64,000 nt of DNA. It comes from Roseomonas fluvialis. Its GTDB lineage: Bacteria > Pseudomonadota > Alphaproteobacteria > Acetobacterales > Acetobacteraceae. Location of the stretch: positions 4,117,001 to 4,181,000 of the forward strand of contig NZ_AP025637.1 of NCBI RefSeq assembly GCF_022846615.1. The letters run 5' to 3'. The notes beneath the pieces were generated by a model. The model worked only from the letters and a program-made list of their open reading frames with translations. It made no database searches and had not been told where the DNA came from. How positions within the stretch are numbered: position 1 is the stretch's first letter; the number at the start of each line of letters is the position of its first letter. Both the position numbers and the translations under genes were made by a program. Below are positions 42,880 to 51,021 of the stretch, piece after piece.

Positions 42880-44158
42880 GGGGCGCCTCCGCGGGGCTGA
42901 CAGGCGCGCCAGGGACCGGGCCAGGGGCGAGACCGCTGAACCGCGCCCCGTCGCCCTCCCGCACCGCGTCCTGGCCCGTGAAGGCCTCCCAGCGGGCAAT
43001 GGCGACGTCCACGTAGGCCGGGGAGAGCTCGATGGCGTGGCAGGCGCGGCCGGTCATCTCCGCCGCGATGATGGTGGTGCCAGAACCCGAGAAAGGCTCG
43101 TACACCGCCTGCCCGGGCGAGGAGTTGTTCTCGATGGGCCGGCGCATGCATTCCACCGGCTTCTGGGTGCCGTGCACCGTCTCGGCGTCCTCGCTGCGCC
43201 CGGCGATCTGCCACAGGGTCGTCTGCTTGCGATCGCCCGACCAATGGCCCTGGCCGCGCACCGCGTACCAGGCGGGTTCGTGCTGCCAGTGGTAGTGGCC
43301 GCGGCCCAGCACCAGGCGGTCCTTGGCCCAGATGATCTGCGCGCGGATGTCGAACCCGCAGGCGGTCAGGCTCTCCGCCACCGTCGTGGCGTGCAGGGCG
43401 CCGTGCCAGACGTAGGCGATATCGCCGGGGAACAGCGCCCAGGCCTCGCGCCAGTCGGCGCGGTCGTCGTTCTCCACCTTGCCGGTCCGGCGGGTGGTGC
43501 TGACCCCGGCACGGTTGCGCCACTCCGGGTCGTAGGCGACGCCGTAGGGCGGGTCGGTGACCATCAGGTGGGGGCGCACGCCGGCCAGCACCGCCGCCGC
43601 GACAGCGGGGTCGGTGCAGTCGCCGCAGGCCAGGCGGTGGCGGCCGAGGATCCAGACGTCGCCCGGCTTGGAGACCGGTGTCTCGGGCAGCGGCGGGATG
43701 TCGTCAGGGTCAGTGAGGCCGGTGGTGGGCTCGGCGAGGAACCCCGCGATCTCGTCGGCGTCGAAGCCGGTAAGGTCGAGGTCGAAGCCCAGCGCCTGCA
43801 GATCGGCGAGTTCGAGGCGGAGCAGGTCGTCGTCCCAGCCGGCGGACAGCGCGAGGCGGTTGTCGGCGAGGATGTAGGCCTTGCGCTGTGCCGGCGTGAG
43901 ATGCGCGAGCTCGATCACCGGCACCTCGGCGAGCCCGAGTTTCCGCGCGGCGAGCACGCGGCCGTGGCCGGCGATGATGCCGTTGTCGCCGTCGGTCAGC
44001 ACCGGGTTGGTGAAGCCGAACTCGCGGATGGACGCCGCGATCTGCGCGACCTGCGCGTCGCTGTGGGTGCGCGCGTTGCGGGCGTAGGGGATCAAATCCG
44101 CTGTTCGGACCGTTTTGTAGGTCGGGAAGTCTGCGTGCGAAGCGACGGTCACCGGCAT
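42866..44158 (-). CDS. ParB-N/DNA methyltransferase fusion
   Basis: 430 aa from ATG 44158, preceded by AGGAGGTTTTCGAG, a near-perfect ribosome site; longer starts are unlikely. Residues ~15-105 are a ParB/Srx-like domain (LIPYARNARTHSDAQVAQIAASI, then GHGRVLAARKLG). The C-terminal methyltransferase has the catalytic DPPYG (about residue 205) and the AdoMet motif VYEPFSGSGTTIIAAEM near residue 370, the order of a beta-class N4-cytosine or N6-adenine enzyme. Such ParB-methyltransferase fusions are phage-borne and protect element DNA or mark packaging sites. No cognate restriction enzyme is adjacent, so it is an orphan methylase of the satellite-like block. Confidence 0.88.
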   Translation of the reverse strand: MPVTVASHADFPTYKTVRTADLIPYARNARTHSDAQVAQIAASIREFGFTNPVLTDGDNGIIAGHGRVLAARKLGLAEVPVIELAHLTPAQRKAYILADNRLALSAGWDDDLLRLELADLQALGFDLDLTGFDADEIAGFLAEPTTGLTDPDDIPPLPETPVSKPGDVWILGRHRLACGDCTDPAVAAAVLAGVRPHLMVTDPPYGVAYDPEWRNRAGVSTTRRTGKVENDDRADWREAWALFPGDIAYVWHGALHATTVAESLTACGFDIRAQIIWAKDRLVLGRGHYHWQHEPAWYAVRGQGHWSGDRKQTTLWQIAGRSEDAETVHGTQKPVECMRRPIENNSSPGQAVYEPFSGSGTTIIAAEMTGRACHAIELSPAYVDVAIARWEAFTGQDAVREGDGARFSGLAPGPVPGAPVSPAEAPHAPA

Positions 44159-44440
44159 CTCGAAAACCTCCTGCGCGGAGTGGATGTCGGGCCCTGCGCC
44201 GCGACCTCGATTGAATACCGGATCGCGATTCTTGGGCACAATCGACCGCAAATGCGATGCGCTACGCGGCGGTACGATCGCTGCAGATTTATTCGATGTA
44301 CGATGACGCTGCTGCCATCGCGTCGAGAGACTCATCGAGCCTCGCCTGCCCTATCGAGGGACCCTGGTGCCTGCAGCGCGTAGTCAGCGCCGACGTTGTC
44401 TGCGACGTGCCCAGCTGGTGCGCGCAGCGGGATGCATCGA

Positions 44441-44584
44441 GTGACGCAGTGACGCACGTGACGCATTTTCCTTCGTGCGCGCCTCGCGTGTGCATGTTCT
44501 ACGCGCGGTTGAGCCACCAGTAGTTGAATAAGATTTCGGTCCGCTGCTTGGAAGAGAAGTGCGTCACGTGCGTCACTGCGTCAC
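44441..44584. repeat. Inverted array of GTGACGCA iterons, candidate replication origin
   Basis: 44441-44465 consists of three GTGACGCA units (two abutting, then one spaced by a single C). 44560-44584 is its exact 25-base reverse complement, three TGCGTCAC units. The 94-base spacer includes the AT-richer AGTTGAATAAGATTT. The right arm overlaps the last codons of vapE and the left arm lies just downstream. Mirror-image short iterons flanking an easily melted segment, next to a primase-helicase gene, is the layout of satellite origins such as those of SaPIs. The rest of the gap 44159-44440 has no gene. Confidence 0.6.
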
Positions 44585-46630
44585 GCCTCTCACCCATGGG
44601 AGGCCGCTGTTCGTCCTCTTCCCGCGAACCCATCCCAGCCGTTCGAGCGCCGCCGCAATGCGGCGCTGCTCCTGGGTTCCGACCTTCGACCGATCGAGTC
44701 CGATGGCCTGAGTCGCCACGTCCAGAAGCGTTACCTGCGCCCTGCCATCCAGCCATGTGGCGATCACATCTTCCCACGCATCGACCTCGTATCGCTGCTC
44801 CTGTTGAGGCCGAATATGCATGCTCTCGAAACCGGAGGTTGGCCACCAACCCGCGCCCTGGTTGAACAGCGCCACAGCTTCCGCGAATAGTTGGTCGCGG
44901 TCGCGCGTGAGGGCGTCCGTGTCGATCACACCGACCTTCACCGGCCAGAACCGTCGGCCGCCTGTTTCGTCGCGCAGATACGCGACCTTGTTGGTAGTTC
45001 CGATGAATACGCATTGCCTGGGCTCGATCACTTCGAGGCGGCCATAGCTCGGCCGATAGCGCTCGGTGTCGCGAGTGACAAAGGCCTTCAGCGCTGCTGC
45101 CTCTGCTTTGTCGAGGGCGGACATTTCCGCCACCTCGATTAGCCATTTGCCCTTCAGGTGCTGCGACACGTCCTTGCCGCCCCGGATATCGGGCATGTTG
45201 TCCGAGAACCAGGCGCCGCCGAGAATGCGGCAGGCGGTGCTCTTGCGGGCGCCCTGGGCGCCTTCCAGGATCAACATGTAGTCGCACTTCGCGCCCGGTT
45301 GCATGACGCGCGCGACCATGGCGATTAGAAACATCGTGCCTATGCCGCTGGTGTATGCGCTGGCCTCTGCGCCGAGGTAGACGTGTAGCCAGGTCCCCAG
45401 GCGCGGCTTCCCGTCCCAGCGAAGCGCACCGAGGTAGTCGCGAACGGGATGGAACGCATTCTCCGCGGCAATAATCTCGACCGCCTGGTGCACGGTTTCC
45501 TTGCCAACTGTCTCCAGCCCCTCCTCCTGAAGCATGGCTTGTAGCCGGCCAACGTGTACTTCGGTCGCCGGCACCATCGTCATGTGCGCGCGATGCTCGG
45601 GGATCACGACGACACGCAGCATCTCATCCAGCCGGAACACACCCCGAAGGCGGCCGTCCTCGCGCAGAGCCAACAGCGCGTTGTAAAGGTTGCCGCGCGG
45701 CGTGCCGTCCTGACCGTTCTGGCATTTTGCCAGCCATTCAGCGCGAGGTCGGGCGCGCTTGTTCGCATTCTCCCATGCGCGCTTCGCCTCACGCTCTCCG
45801 TTGGGCAGGCCCTTCTCGGCAAGCCATTCTGCCGCGTGAGGATGGGCACCAAGCGCGGCGAGCATGTCCGCGTAGCTTCCGCCATCACGCACAACGCGAC
45901 ATGCGATGCCGAAGGCAATCGCGCTGCGGCTGCCATCGTTGCCACGTTCGTCCCGATTCTGCTGGCCGCTCGGCTTCCTGCCGGTGGACTCCTTCCGTTG
46001 AGCCTTCAGCTTCTGTGCGAAAGCAGGCCCGGCCTTCTCGATCAGCCACCGGAGGATGTCGGTGCTGACATGGCGCAACAGTTCGATGTCGCCGTGCTGT
46101 CGATCGGTCACAGCGAAGAAGCGATTGCCAAGGTAGAGCTCGATCGCTGGCGGATGGTCGGCGCCGCTCGAACGCTTGTACTGCCTGCCCCATTCGGACT
46201 TCATCAACTGCCGCAGTGTGACCAGGTCACCAGCGTTGTAGGTGAAGAAGACCTTCACCCCCGTGTTGGAGGGTGAGACTTCGGTGTAGGAGCCGAACCG
46301 CTCGACAATCTCGACAGCCCAGGGCGCCATGCCGCCGCTCTCATCGAGGCATCTATCAAGATCCAGACCGGCAAGGGCGAGATCCTCATACTGGCCCAGC
46401 ATGATGCCGACGCCGCCAACGCCGTAGGGCTTGGGCAGCAGATCGGCCCGCTCTCTTGCCGCGGCACGGCCGCACCATGTCGAAGGAGTATCTGCCTTCG
46501 CCTTCGCGCCGTTCGATTGGAACGGCACTTTGGTGGGCTTCCCATCTCGATCCTGTGTCTGCCAAGCAACCCACCGCGGTATCGTCGCGAGGCTCGCCAG
46601 CGTGGGCATCTGGAAGCCACCGTCAGCCAT
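44573..46630 (-). CDS. VapE-type primase-helicase (satellite/phage replication protein)
   Basis: 685 aa from ATG 46630. Residues 1-~200 resemble an archaeo-eukaryotic-type primase/polymerase domain (TIPRWVAWQTQDRDGKPTKVPF, GLDLDRCLDE, IELYLGNRFFAVT). A linker domain follows. Residues ~400-640 form the virulence-associated-E SF3-like ATPase with LEGAQGARKSTACRILG (Walker A, near residue 455) and WLIEVAEMSALDKAEAAALKAF (Walker B), then CVFIGTTNKVAYLRDETGGRRFWPV, which is diagnostic. Such proteins start replication of P4-like elements and PICIs. The gene begins 8 bp inside the small upstream ORF; the iteron array lies at its 3' end. Confidence 0.9.
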   Translation of the reverse strand: MADGGFQMPTLASLATIPRWVAWQTQDRDGKPTKVPFQSNGAKAKADTPSTWCGRAAARERADLLPKPYGVGGVGIMLGQYEDLALAGLDLDRCLDESGGMAPWAVEIVERFGSYTEVSPSNTGVKVFFTYNAGDLVTLRQLMKSEWGRQYKRSSGADHPPAIELYLGNRFFAVTDRQHGDIELLRHVSTDILRWLIEKAGPAFAQKLKAQRKESTGRKPSGQQNRDERGNDGSRSAIAFGIACRVVRDGGSYADMLAALGAHPHAAEWLAEKGLPNGEREAKRAWENANKRARPRAEWLAKCQNGQDGTPRGNLYNALLALREDGRLRGVFRLDEMLRVVVIPEHRAHMTMVPATEVHVGRLQAMLQEEGLETVGKETVHQAVEIIAAENAFHPVRDYLGALRWDGKPRLGTWLHVYLGAEASAYTSGIGTMFLIAMVARVMQPGAKCDYMLILEGAQGARKSTACRILGGAWFSDNMPDIRGGKDVSQHLKGKWLIEVAEMSALDKAEAAALKAFVTRDTERYRPSYGRLEVIEPRQCVFIGTTNKVAYLRDETGGRRFWPVKVGVIDTDALTRDRDQLFAEAVALFNQGAGWWPTSGFESMHIRPQQEQRYEVDAWEDVIATWLDGRAQVTLLDVATQAIGLDRSKVGTQEQRRIAAALERLGWVRGKRTNSGLPWVRGVTQ

Positions 46631-46862
46631 TTTCGGTGCCCTCCGGCGGCTGGATCCGGCGATCCGCGCTGCCGACATGCGACTGAAGGTGGGGACGGCC
46701 GGCGCGCGCCAGGGCCTCCTGCAGCACCAGGCCGAACGAGCCGATCGCCGCGGGCGGCGCGGTTCCCGAGATCGCAGTGACGCGGGCATCATCCACCCAC
46801 TTCCGCCGGAAATTCGGATTGCGATCCGCGTCAGACATCGCAGCGGCGACGGCGGCGTCCAT
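46623..46862 (-). CDS. Small protein between AlpA-like and VapE genes
   Basis: 79 aa. Opens MDAAVAAAMSDADRNPNFRRKWVDDARV; start overlaps the AlpA-like stop by one base (TGATG) and its stop overlaps the vapE start by 8 bp. No family recognised. The tight overlaps on both sides are the main evidence that it is translated. It may adjust replication or be a short linker gene of the operon. Confidence 0.55.
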   Translation of the reverse strand: MDAAVAAAMSDADRNPNFRRKWVDDARVTAISGTAPPAAIGSFGLVLQEALARAGRPHLQSHVGSADRRIQPPEGTENG

Positions 46863-47086
46863 CACGCCGGCCCCCGGAGCTGTTCGACCTCGAAGGCTTC
46901 GATGTCCTCCAAGCGGTAAACCACCCTCCCGCCGATCTTGAGGTGCCGAGGCCCGGCCTGGGTCTGCCGCCATTTCTCAAGCGTCCGGCCGCTAATGCGC
47001 CAACGCTTCGCCAATTCCGACTGCGTCAGGCGGACGCTGTTGAACCCACCTGCATTGGCGCTCGAAGCCGGTCGTCGGTCGCACAT
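46862..47086 (-). CDS. AlpA/excisionase-like HTH regulator
   Basis: 74 aa. The core LTQSELAKRWRISGRTLEKWRQTQAGPRHLKIGGRVVYRLEDIEAFE is the MerR-like winged helix (HTH_17) of AlpA and excisionases. In P4 and Gram-negative PICIs, AlpA activates integrase/excision and replication genes. Here it is the first gene of AlpA-small ORF-VapE, all overlapping. No integrase is adjacent. The first ~15 residues are extra compared with typical AlpA. Confidence 0.82.
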   Translation of the reverse strand: MCDRRPASSANAGGFNSVRLTQSELAKRWRISGRTLEKWRQTQAGPRHLKIGGRVVYRLEDIEAFEVEQLRGPA

Positions 47087-47157
47087 CGTCGTGCCTCACA
47101 GCATCTGCTCGTGGGGCAGAGTTGGGAGGAACCGAGACCAGCATCCACACCCAGGAT

Positions 47158-48489
47158 CTAAGGATCCCGATCCTTGGATGCTGGCCGTGGATGCTGGGCT
47201 TTCAAGCGCCGATGTTCCTCTCGCAGCTCGTTTTCAATATGCCCGGCGCTGGGGGTCTGATGGCCATCCACCTTCGTCTTGATCCATTCCTCCAAGGCCG
47301 CGGCCTCAGCGCCGAGCGTCAACGCGTGCTCGCCAGTCGCGAATCGCTGCCGCATCTTTCTCCGAAGGATCGGTATGAAGCTGACTTTCACCGGCAGCCT
47401 GAGGGGCGAGCCCTCTTCCGCCACGACGCGCCGAGCGTACTCATCCAGCAATACGAACACCTCTTCGTCCGTCAACGTGGCAGCCGTGAGAGGCGTGACC
47501 GGCCCACGAGGCTCGGCAGCGGCAGGTGGAACCTCGTTCTTTGCCACTGGTGGCTCCGCTGGCGCCTGCTTCGAGACCCTCACCGCCAGGTAGGTTCTGG
47601 AGTCGCGGCGGACAGCATTGGCGCGCAGATCGAACATCAACTCCGCAGCCCAGAAACCAGGAATCGCCTCGATGGCGGCGGCAGGGTCGTCTCCAGACAG
47701 AACGCCTCGCAGGTACATTTCGCCTCGCTCTATCCGTCGTCGAAAGTCGATGGTCAGCTCGTTCCAGGCGGCGGTCAGGAACACATAGTTCGTCTCCGCC
47801 ATCCACGATCGGCTGGTGGGCTGGCTCCATTCTGTCTCGTGCGTCAGCTTCGGCATGAAGTATCGGTGGAGCTCGATTGCGATAAACTTTCGCTCCTCCT
47901 CACGAACGCGGTTGACGAGTCGTGGCTCACACCACTGCGTCATGGCCTCAAGCAGCGAAAGATCCTGGTCCGCCGCGCTAGGGCACGTATCGCCAGGTGT
48001 GCGATTGCCCGGCTCATCGCTGCCGACTTCGGGGACCGCTCCGAAGGACAATTGCTTCGATGTCTCGACGGCAACGAAGGTTTGGTCTTCGAAGAACACC
48101 GCCCCCGCCCGCAGGTCGAAGTCGAGCGCACGTCCCCAAACGCTCGGAATTGGCTGCGCATTCTGCCGATGCTCGGGTCGCATCATGCGTCCCGTAAGTT
48201 GCAGCGTGCCCTTCTCCACTTCCAAACGGACGTGGTCGAAGACCGCGTCCCAAGCACGATCCAGCGCCGCAATCCCAGCAGGGCGTCCGGCCATCGACAT
48301 CATCCGACCACGCTGAGGGCGCGCCCGAGGCTGTGTGATGGTCGCGATCGCATCGCGTCCCCATCGCACAAGCTCGTCGTGGTGGGTCATATCCTCCGCG
48401 TCGCGAACGGCGTCCATGAGATGCGGAGGCGTCCACGCCAGGACAGCCTCGACAAGAGCCAGGCGGCGGGGGCGCGAATCGTCGGTCAT
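47158..48489 (-). CDS. Hypothetical protein with an internal duplication
   Basis: 443 aa. Residues ~79-145 and ~241-307 are two copies of one module: A-W-x(2)-(V/L)...(V/I)E-(K/R)-G, then L-x-G, I-P-x-(V/F)-W, then DLRA-x-AV and a final (V/L)AV-x-(T/V)-SK. The C-terminal ~100 residues are a separate helical domain (VFVLLDEYARRVV, FIPILRRKMRQRFATG, ENELREEHRRLKAQHP). No known family. The gene ends 72 bp upstream of the AlpA-like start on the same strand and is divergent from the recombinase module. A role in the satellite-like block is possible. Confidence 0.72.
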   Translation of the reverse strand: MTDDSRPRRLALVEAVLAWTPPHLMDAVRDAEDMTHHDELVRWGRDAIATITQPRARPQRGRMMSMAGRPAGIAALDRAWDAVFDHVRLEVEKGTLQLTGRMMRPEHRQNAQPIPSVWGRALDFDLRAGAVFFEDQTFVAVETSKQLSFGAVPEVGSDEPGNRTPGDTCPSAADQDLSLLEAMTQWCEPRLVNRVREEERKFIAIELHRYFMPKLTHETEWSQPTSRSWMAETNYVFLTAAWNELTIDFRRRIERGEMYLRGVLSGDDPAAAIEAIPGFWAAELMFDLRANAVRRDSRTYLAVRVSKQAPAEPPVAKNEVPPAAAEPRGPVTPLTAATLTDEEVFVLLDEYARRVVAEEGSPLRLPVKVSFIPILRRKMRQRFATGEHALTLGAEAAALEEWIKTKVDGHQTPSAGHIENELREEHRRLKAQHPRPASKDRDP

Positions 48490-48538
48490 GCCCGAAACGA
48501 TAGCGTTGCGCCGCGCCTGTCCGTGTTGGGGAAATCTA

Positions 48539-48754
48539 ATGCCTCGGCATGAAACATCAGCCGCTGACCCCGTGCGGCACCTTCCCCCTCACCTCCGCGA
48601 GATCTGCGACATCCTCGCCCGCGGCCTGGTGCGGCTGCGTAGCCGCACTGCCGAGGAGTTCGACCGCGACAGGCGGACAGGCGGAGAGAGTTCGCTACAC
48701 TTCACCGCCCACCAGAGCGTGCATGCGGTCCCCTTGGAGAGGAGTCCCGCATGA
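48539..48754 (+). CDS. Small conserved island protein, 71 aa
   Basis: Opens MPRHETSAADPVRHLPPHLREICDILARGLVRLRSRTAEEF and ends with SLHFTAHQSVHAVP. Small proteins of this pattern precede DUF2924 genes in alphaproteobacterial islands. The stop overlaps the DUF2924 start by 4 bp. The promoter must lie in the ~50 bp shared with the divergent gene at 48489. Confidence 0.65.
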   Translation: MPRHETSAADPVRHLPPHLREICDILARGLVRLRSRTAEEFDRDRRTGGESSLHFTAHQSVHAVPLERSPA

Positions 48755-49260
48755 CCCGCCGCACCTATTCCGGCGATGCCATCGAGCCCGTCGCGCGCTC
48801 GATGGCCGCCATCCCGCCCGCCGACGTGCTCGGCCGGCTTGCCGCCCTGAAGACCACCGCCACGCCGGCGCTGAAGCAGCAATGGCGGGAACTCTTCGGC
48901 ACGGATCCGCCGCCGTACAATCGGCGCTTCCTGGAGAGCCGGCTCGCGTACCGGATTCAGGAGCTCGCCTATGGCGGGCTGAAGCCGGAGACGCTGGCCC
49001 GCCTCGAGGCACTCGGTGAGCAGCTCGACGGGGGCAAGATCACCGTCCGCCGCATGCGCGGCGACGACAAGCCGATCGCCGGCACCCAGCTGATCCGCGA
49101 GTACCAGGGCGTCGAGCACGTCGTGACCGTCACGCGCGCCGGCTACGAGTACCAGGGCCAGCCCTACCAATCGCTCTCCGCCATCGCCCGCGCCATCACC
49201 GGCACGCGGTGGAACGGGCGCATGTTCTTCGGGCTGCGCCCGAGCCGGAACGCGGCATGA
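48751..49260 (+). CDS. DUF2924 protein
   Basis: 169 aa. The family pattern is clear: LAALKTTATPALKQQWRELFGTDPPPYNRRFLESRLAYRIQELAYGGL, then TQLIREYQGVEHVVTVTRAGYEYQGQPYQSLSAIARAITGTRWNG. The second half is a small DNA-binding-like fold. DUF2924 is nearly always next to a large serine recombinase, and here both neighbours overlap it by 4 bp. It is likely an accessory or directionality factor for the recombinase, though that is not established. Confidence 0.88.
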   Translation: MTRRTYSGDAIEPVARSMAAIPPADVLGRLAALKTTATPALKQQWRELFGTDPPPYNRRFLESRLAYRIQELAYGGLKPETLARLEALGEQLDGGKITVRRMRGDDKPIAGTQLIREYQGVEHVVTVTRAGYEYQGQPYQSLSAIARAITGTRWNGRMFFGLRPSRNAA

Positions 49261-50609
49261 AGCGCGACGCAAAGCAGGCCGGCGCCATGCCGGCGGCCGT
49301 GCGGAAGCTGCGCTGCGCGGTCTACACCCGGAAGTCGAGCGAGGAAGGCCTCGACATGGAGTTCAACTCCCTCGATGCGCAGCGCGAGGCCTGCGAGGCC
49401 TTCATCGCCAGCCAGCGCGCCGAAGGGTGGGTGCTTGTGCGCGACCGCTACGACGATGGCGGCATTTCCGGCGGGACCCTGGAACGCCCCGCCCTGAAGC
49501 GCCTGGTCGCCGACATCCAGGAGGGGTTGGTGGATGTGGTGGTGGTCTACAAGATCGACCGCCTTTCCCGCTCGCTGGTGGACTTCACCAAGCTGGTCGA
49601 AGTGTTCGACGCGAACAACGTGACGTTCGTGTCGGTCACGCAGAGCTTCAACACCACCACCAGCATGGGGCGGCTGACGCTGAACATCCTGCTGAGCTTC
49701 GCGCAGTTCGAGCGCGAGGTCATCGGCGAGCGCATTCGCGACAAGGTGGCAGCGTCGCGCAAACGCGGCATGTGGATGGGCGGCTACGTGCCGCTCGGCT
49801 ACGACGTACGCGAGCGGAAGCTGCTGGTGAACGCCGCCGAGGCCGCCCTGGTGCGGCGGATCTTCCAGGGCTTCGTCGAGCTGGAATCCTGCACCCGACT
49901 AGTGCAGGTGCTGCGCGCCGAGGGCGCCACCACGAAGCGGGGTAGGCTACTGACGAAGAGCGACGTCTACCGCATTCTCAGCAACCGCGTGTACCTGGGC
50001 GAGGCGGTGCACAAAGGCACTGCGTATCCCGGCGAGCACGACGCCATCGTCAGCCAGGCGCAGTGGGACGCGGTGCACGCGATCCTGCAGGTTAGCCCAC
50101 GCGTGCGGGTCAACCGGACGCGGAACACCACCGCGCCGCTGTTGCGCGGACTGATCTTCGACAGTGACGGTCGCGCCATGTCGCCGAGCCACAGCCGCGG
50201 CCGGGGCGGACAGATGTACCGCTACTATGTCAGCCAAGCCGTGCTGAAGGGCGGCGCGACGGAGCGGCCGGCGATCGCGCGGCTGCCGGCCGGGGAGATC
50301 GAGACGGCGGTGGTCGCCCAGGTCCGCGCGCTGCTGCGCCAGCCGGAGATGGTGGTCGGCACTTGGCGCGCGGCGCGTGCGTCGGCGCAGGACGTGACCG
50401 AGCAGGAGGTGCTGCAGGCGCTGGAGCGGATCGAGCCCCTCTGGGAAGAGTTCTTCCCCGCCGAGCGAGCGCGGATCGTGCGGCTGCTGGTGGACCGCGT
50501 CGACGTCCGGGCAGAGGGCGCCGCGGTGAGGCTGCGGCTGGACGGGCTCGGCAGCCTGGTCCGGGACCTCGCTGCCCAGGCCCCCGACGCCGGGAGGGCG
50601 GCGGCATGA
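49257..50609 (+). CDS. Large serine recombinase
   Basis: 450 aa. Catalytic domain: CAVYTRKSSEEGLDMEFNSL with nucleophile Ser27 (or Ser28), YDDGGISGGTLERPALKRL, VVVYKIDRLSRSL and FAQFEREVIGERIRDKVAASRKRGMW. A recombinase domain follows (GYDVRERKLLVNAAEAALVRRIF, LTKSDVYRILSNRVYLGEAVHKG), and then a C-terminal zinc-ribbon-like region (LRGLIFDSDGRAMSPSHS) without the usual Cys pairs. It catalyses one-way integration and excision between short sites. The start ATG at 49257 overlaps the DUF2924 stop; the stop overlaps the HTH gene start. Confidence 0.92.
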   Translation: MKRDAKQAGAMPAAVRKLRCAVYTRKSSEEGLDMEFNSLDAQREACEAFIASQRAEGWVLVRDRYDDGGISGGTLERPALKRLVADIQEGLVDVVVVYKIDRLSRSLVDFTKLVEVFDANNVTFVSVTQSFNTTTSMGRLTLNILLSFAQFEREVIGERIRDKVAASRKRGMWMGGYVPLGYDVRERKLLVNAAEAALVRRIFQGFVELESCTRLVQVLRAEGATTKRGRLLTKSDVYRILSNRVYLGEAVHKGTAYPGEHDAIVSQAQWDAVHAILQVSPRVRVNRTRNTTAPLLRGLIFDSDGRAMSPSHSRGRGGQMYRYYVSQAVLKGGATERPAIARLPAGEIETAVVAQVRALLRQPEMVVGTWRAARASAQDVTEQEVLQALERIEPLWEEFFPAERARIVRLLVDRVDVRAEGAAVRLRLDGLGSLVRDLAAQAPDAGRAAA

Positions 50610-50965
50610 GCGACGCAGCTCAGACTCTCACCGTGGTCATCCCGCTTCGGGTGAAGCCGCGGGGCGGGCGGAAGGCCATGGTCACGCCCGGCGCGCTCGC
50701 GCTGGAACGCCGGCAGGACATCACGCTGATCAAGGCGGTGGCACGGGCGTTCCGGTGGCGGCGGATGCTGGAGGCCGGGCGCTTCGCCACGATCAACGAA
50801 CTGGCGGCGGCCGAGAAGATCAACTCGTCCTACGTCTCGCGCGTGCTGCGACTGACCCTCCTGGCGCCCGACATCGTGGAGGCGATCTTGGACGGGCGGC
50901 AGCCGGAGGGGATGACGCTGCCGGGGCTGATGGGCCGTTTTCCGGTGGTGTGGCACCAGCAATGA
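50606..50965 (+). CDS. HTH protein coupled to the recombinase (intact copy)
   Basis: 119 aa. Core: DITLIKAVARAFRWRRMLEAGRFATINELAAAEKINSSYVSRVLRLTLLAPDIVEAI, a ParB/KorB-like HTH that occurs next to large serine recombinases as a phage-related protein. ATGA overlap with the recombinase stop. Two broken relatives (52515-52825, 53769-53985) follow at about 2 and 3 kb, each after a cargo gene, so this gene or its 3' end may hold the recombination target. Confidence 0.8.
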   Translation: MSDAAQTLTVVIPLRVKPRGGRKAMVTPGALALERRQDITLIKAVARAFRWRRMLEAGRFATINELAAAEKINSSYVSRVLRLTLLAPDIVEAILDGRQPEGMTLPGLMGRFPVVWHQQ

Positions 50966-51021
50966 ACGAACGACAGCGTGGATAGGCCCCCTTGCGCCGG
51001 TTCCGCTCAATTCCCACTGCC

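Noticed and set aside
42047..44383. 778-codon open frame on the plus strand over the methyltransferase and TerS-like genes
   Set aside because: Shadow frame of low complexity; the minus-strand genes have recognisable motifs, ribosome sites and overlaps.
44441..44584. Reading the inverted repeat as a plain transcription terminator
   Set aside because: The 94-base spacer and internal iteron structure do not fit a rho-independent hairpin and there is no T-run.
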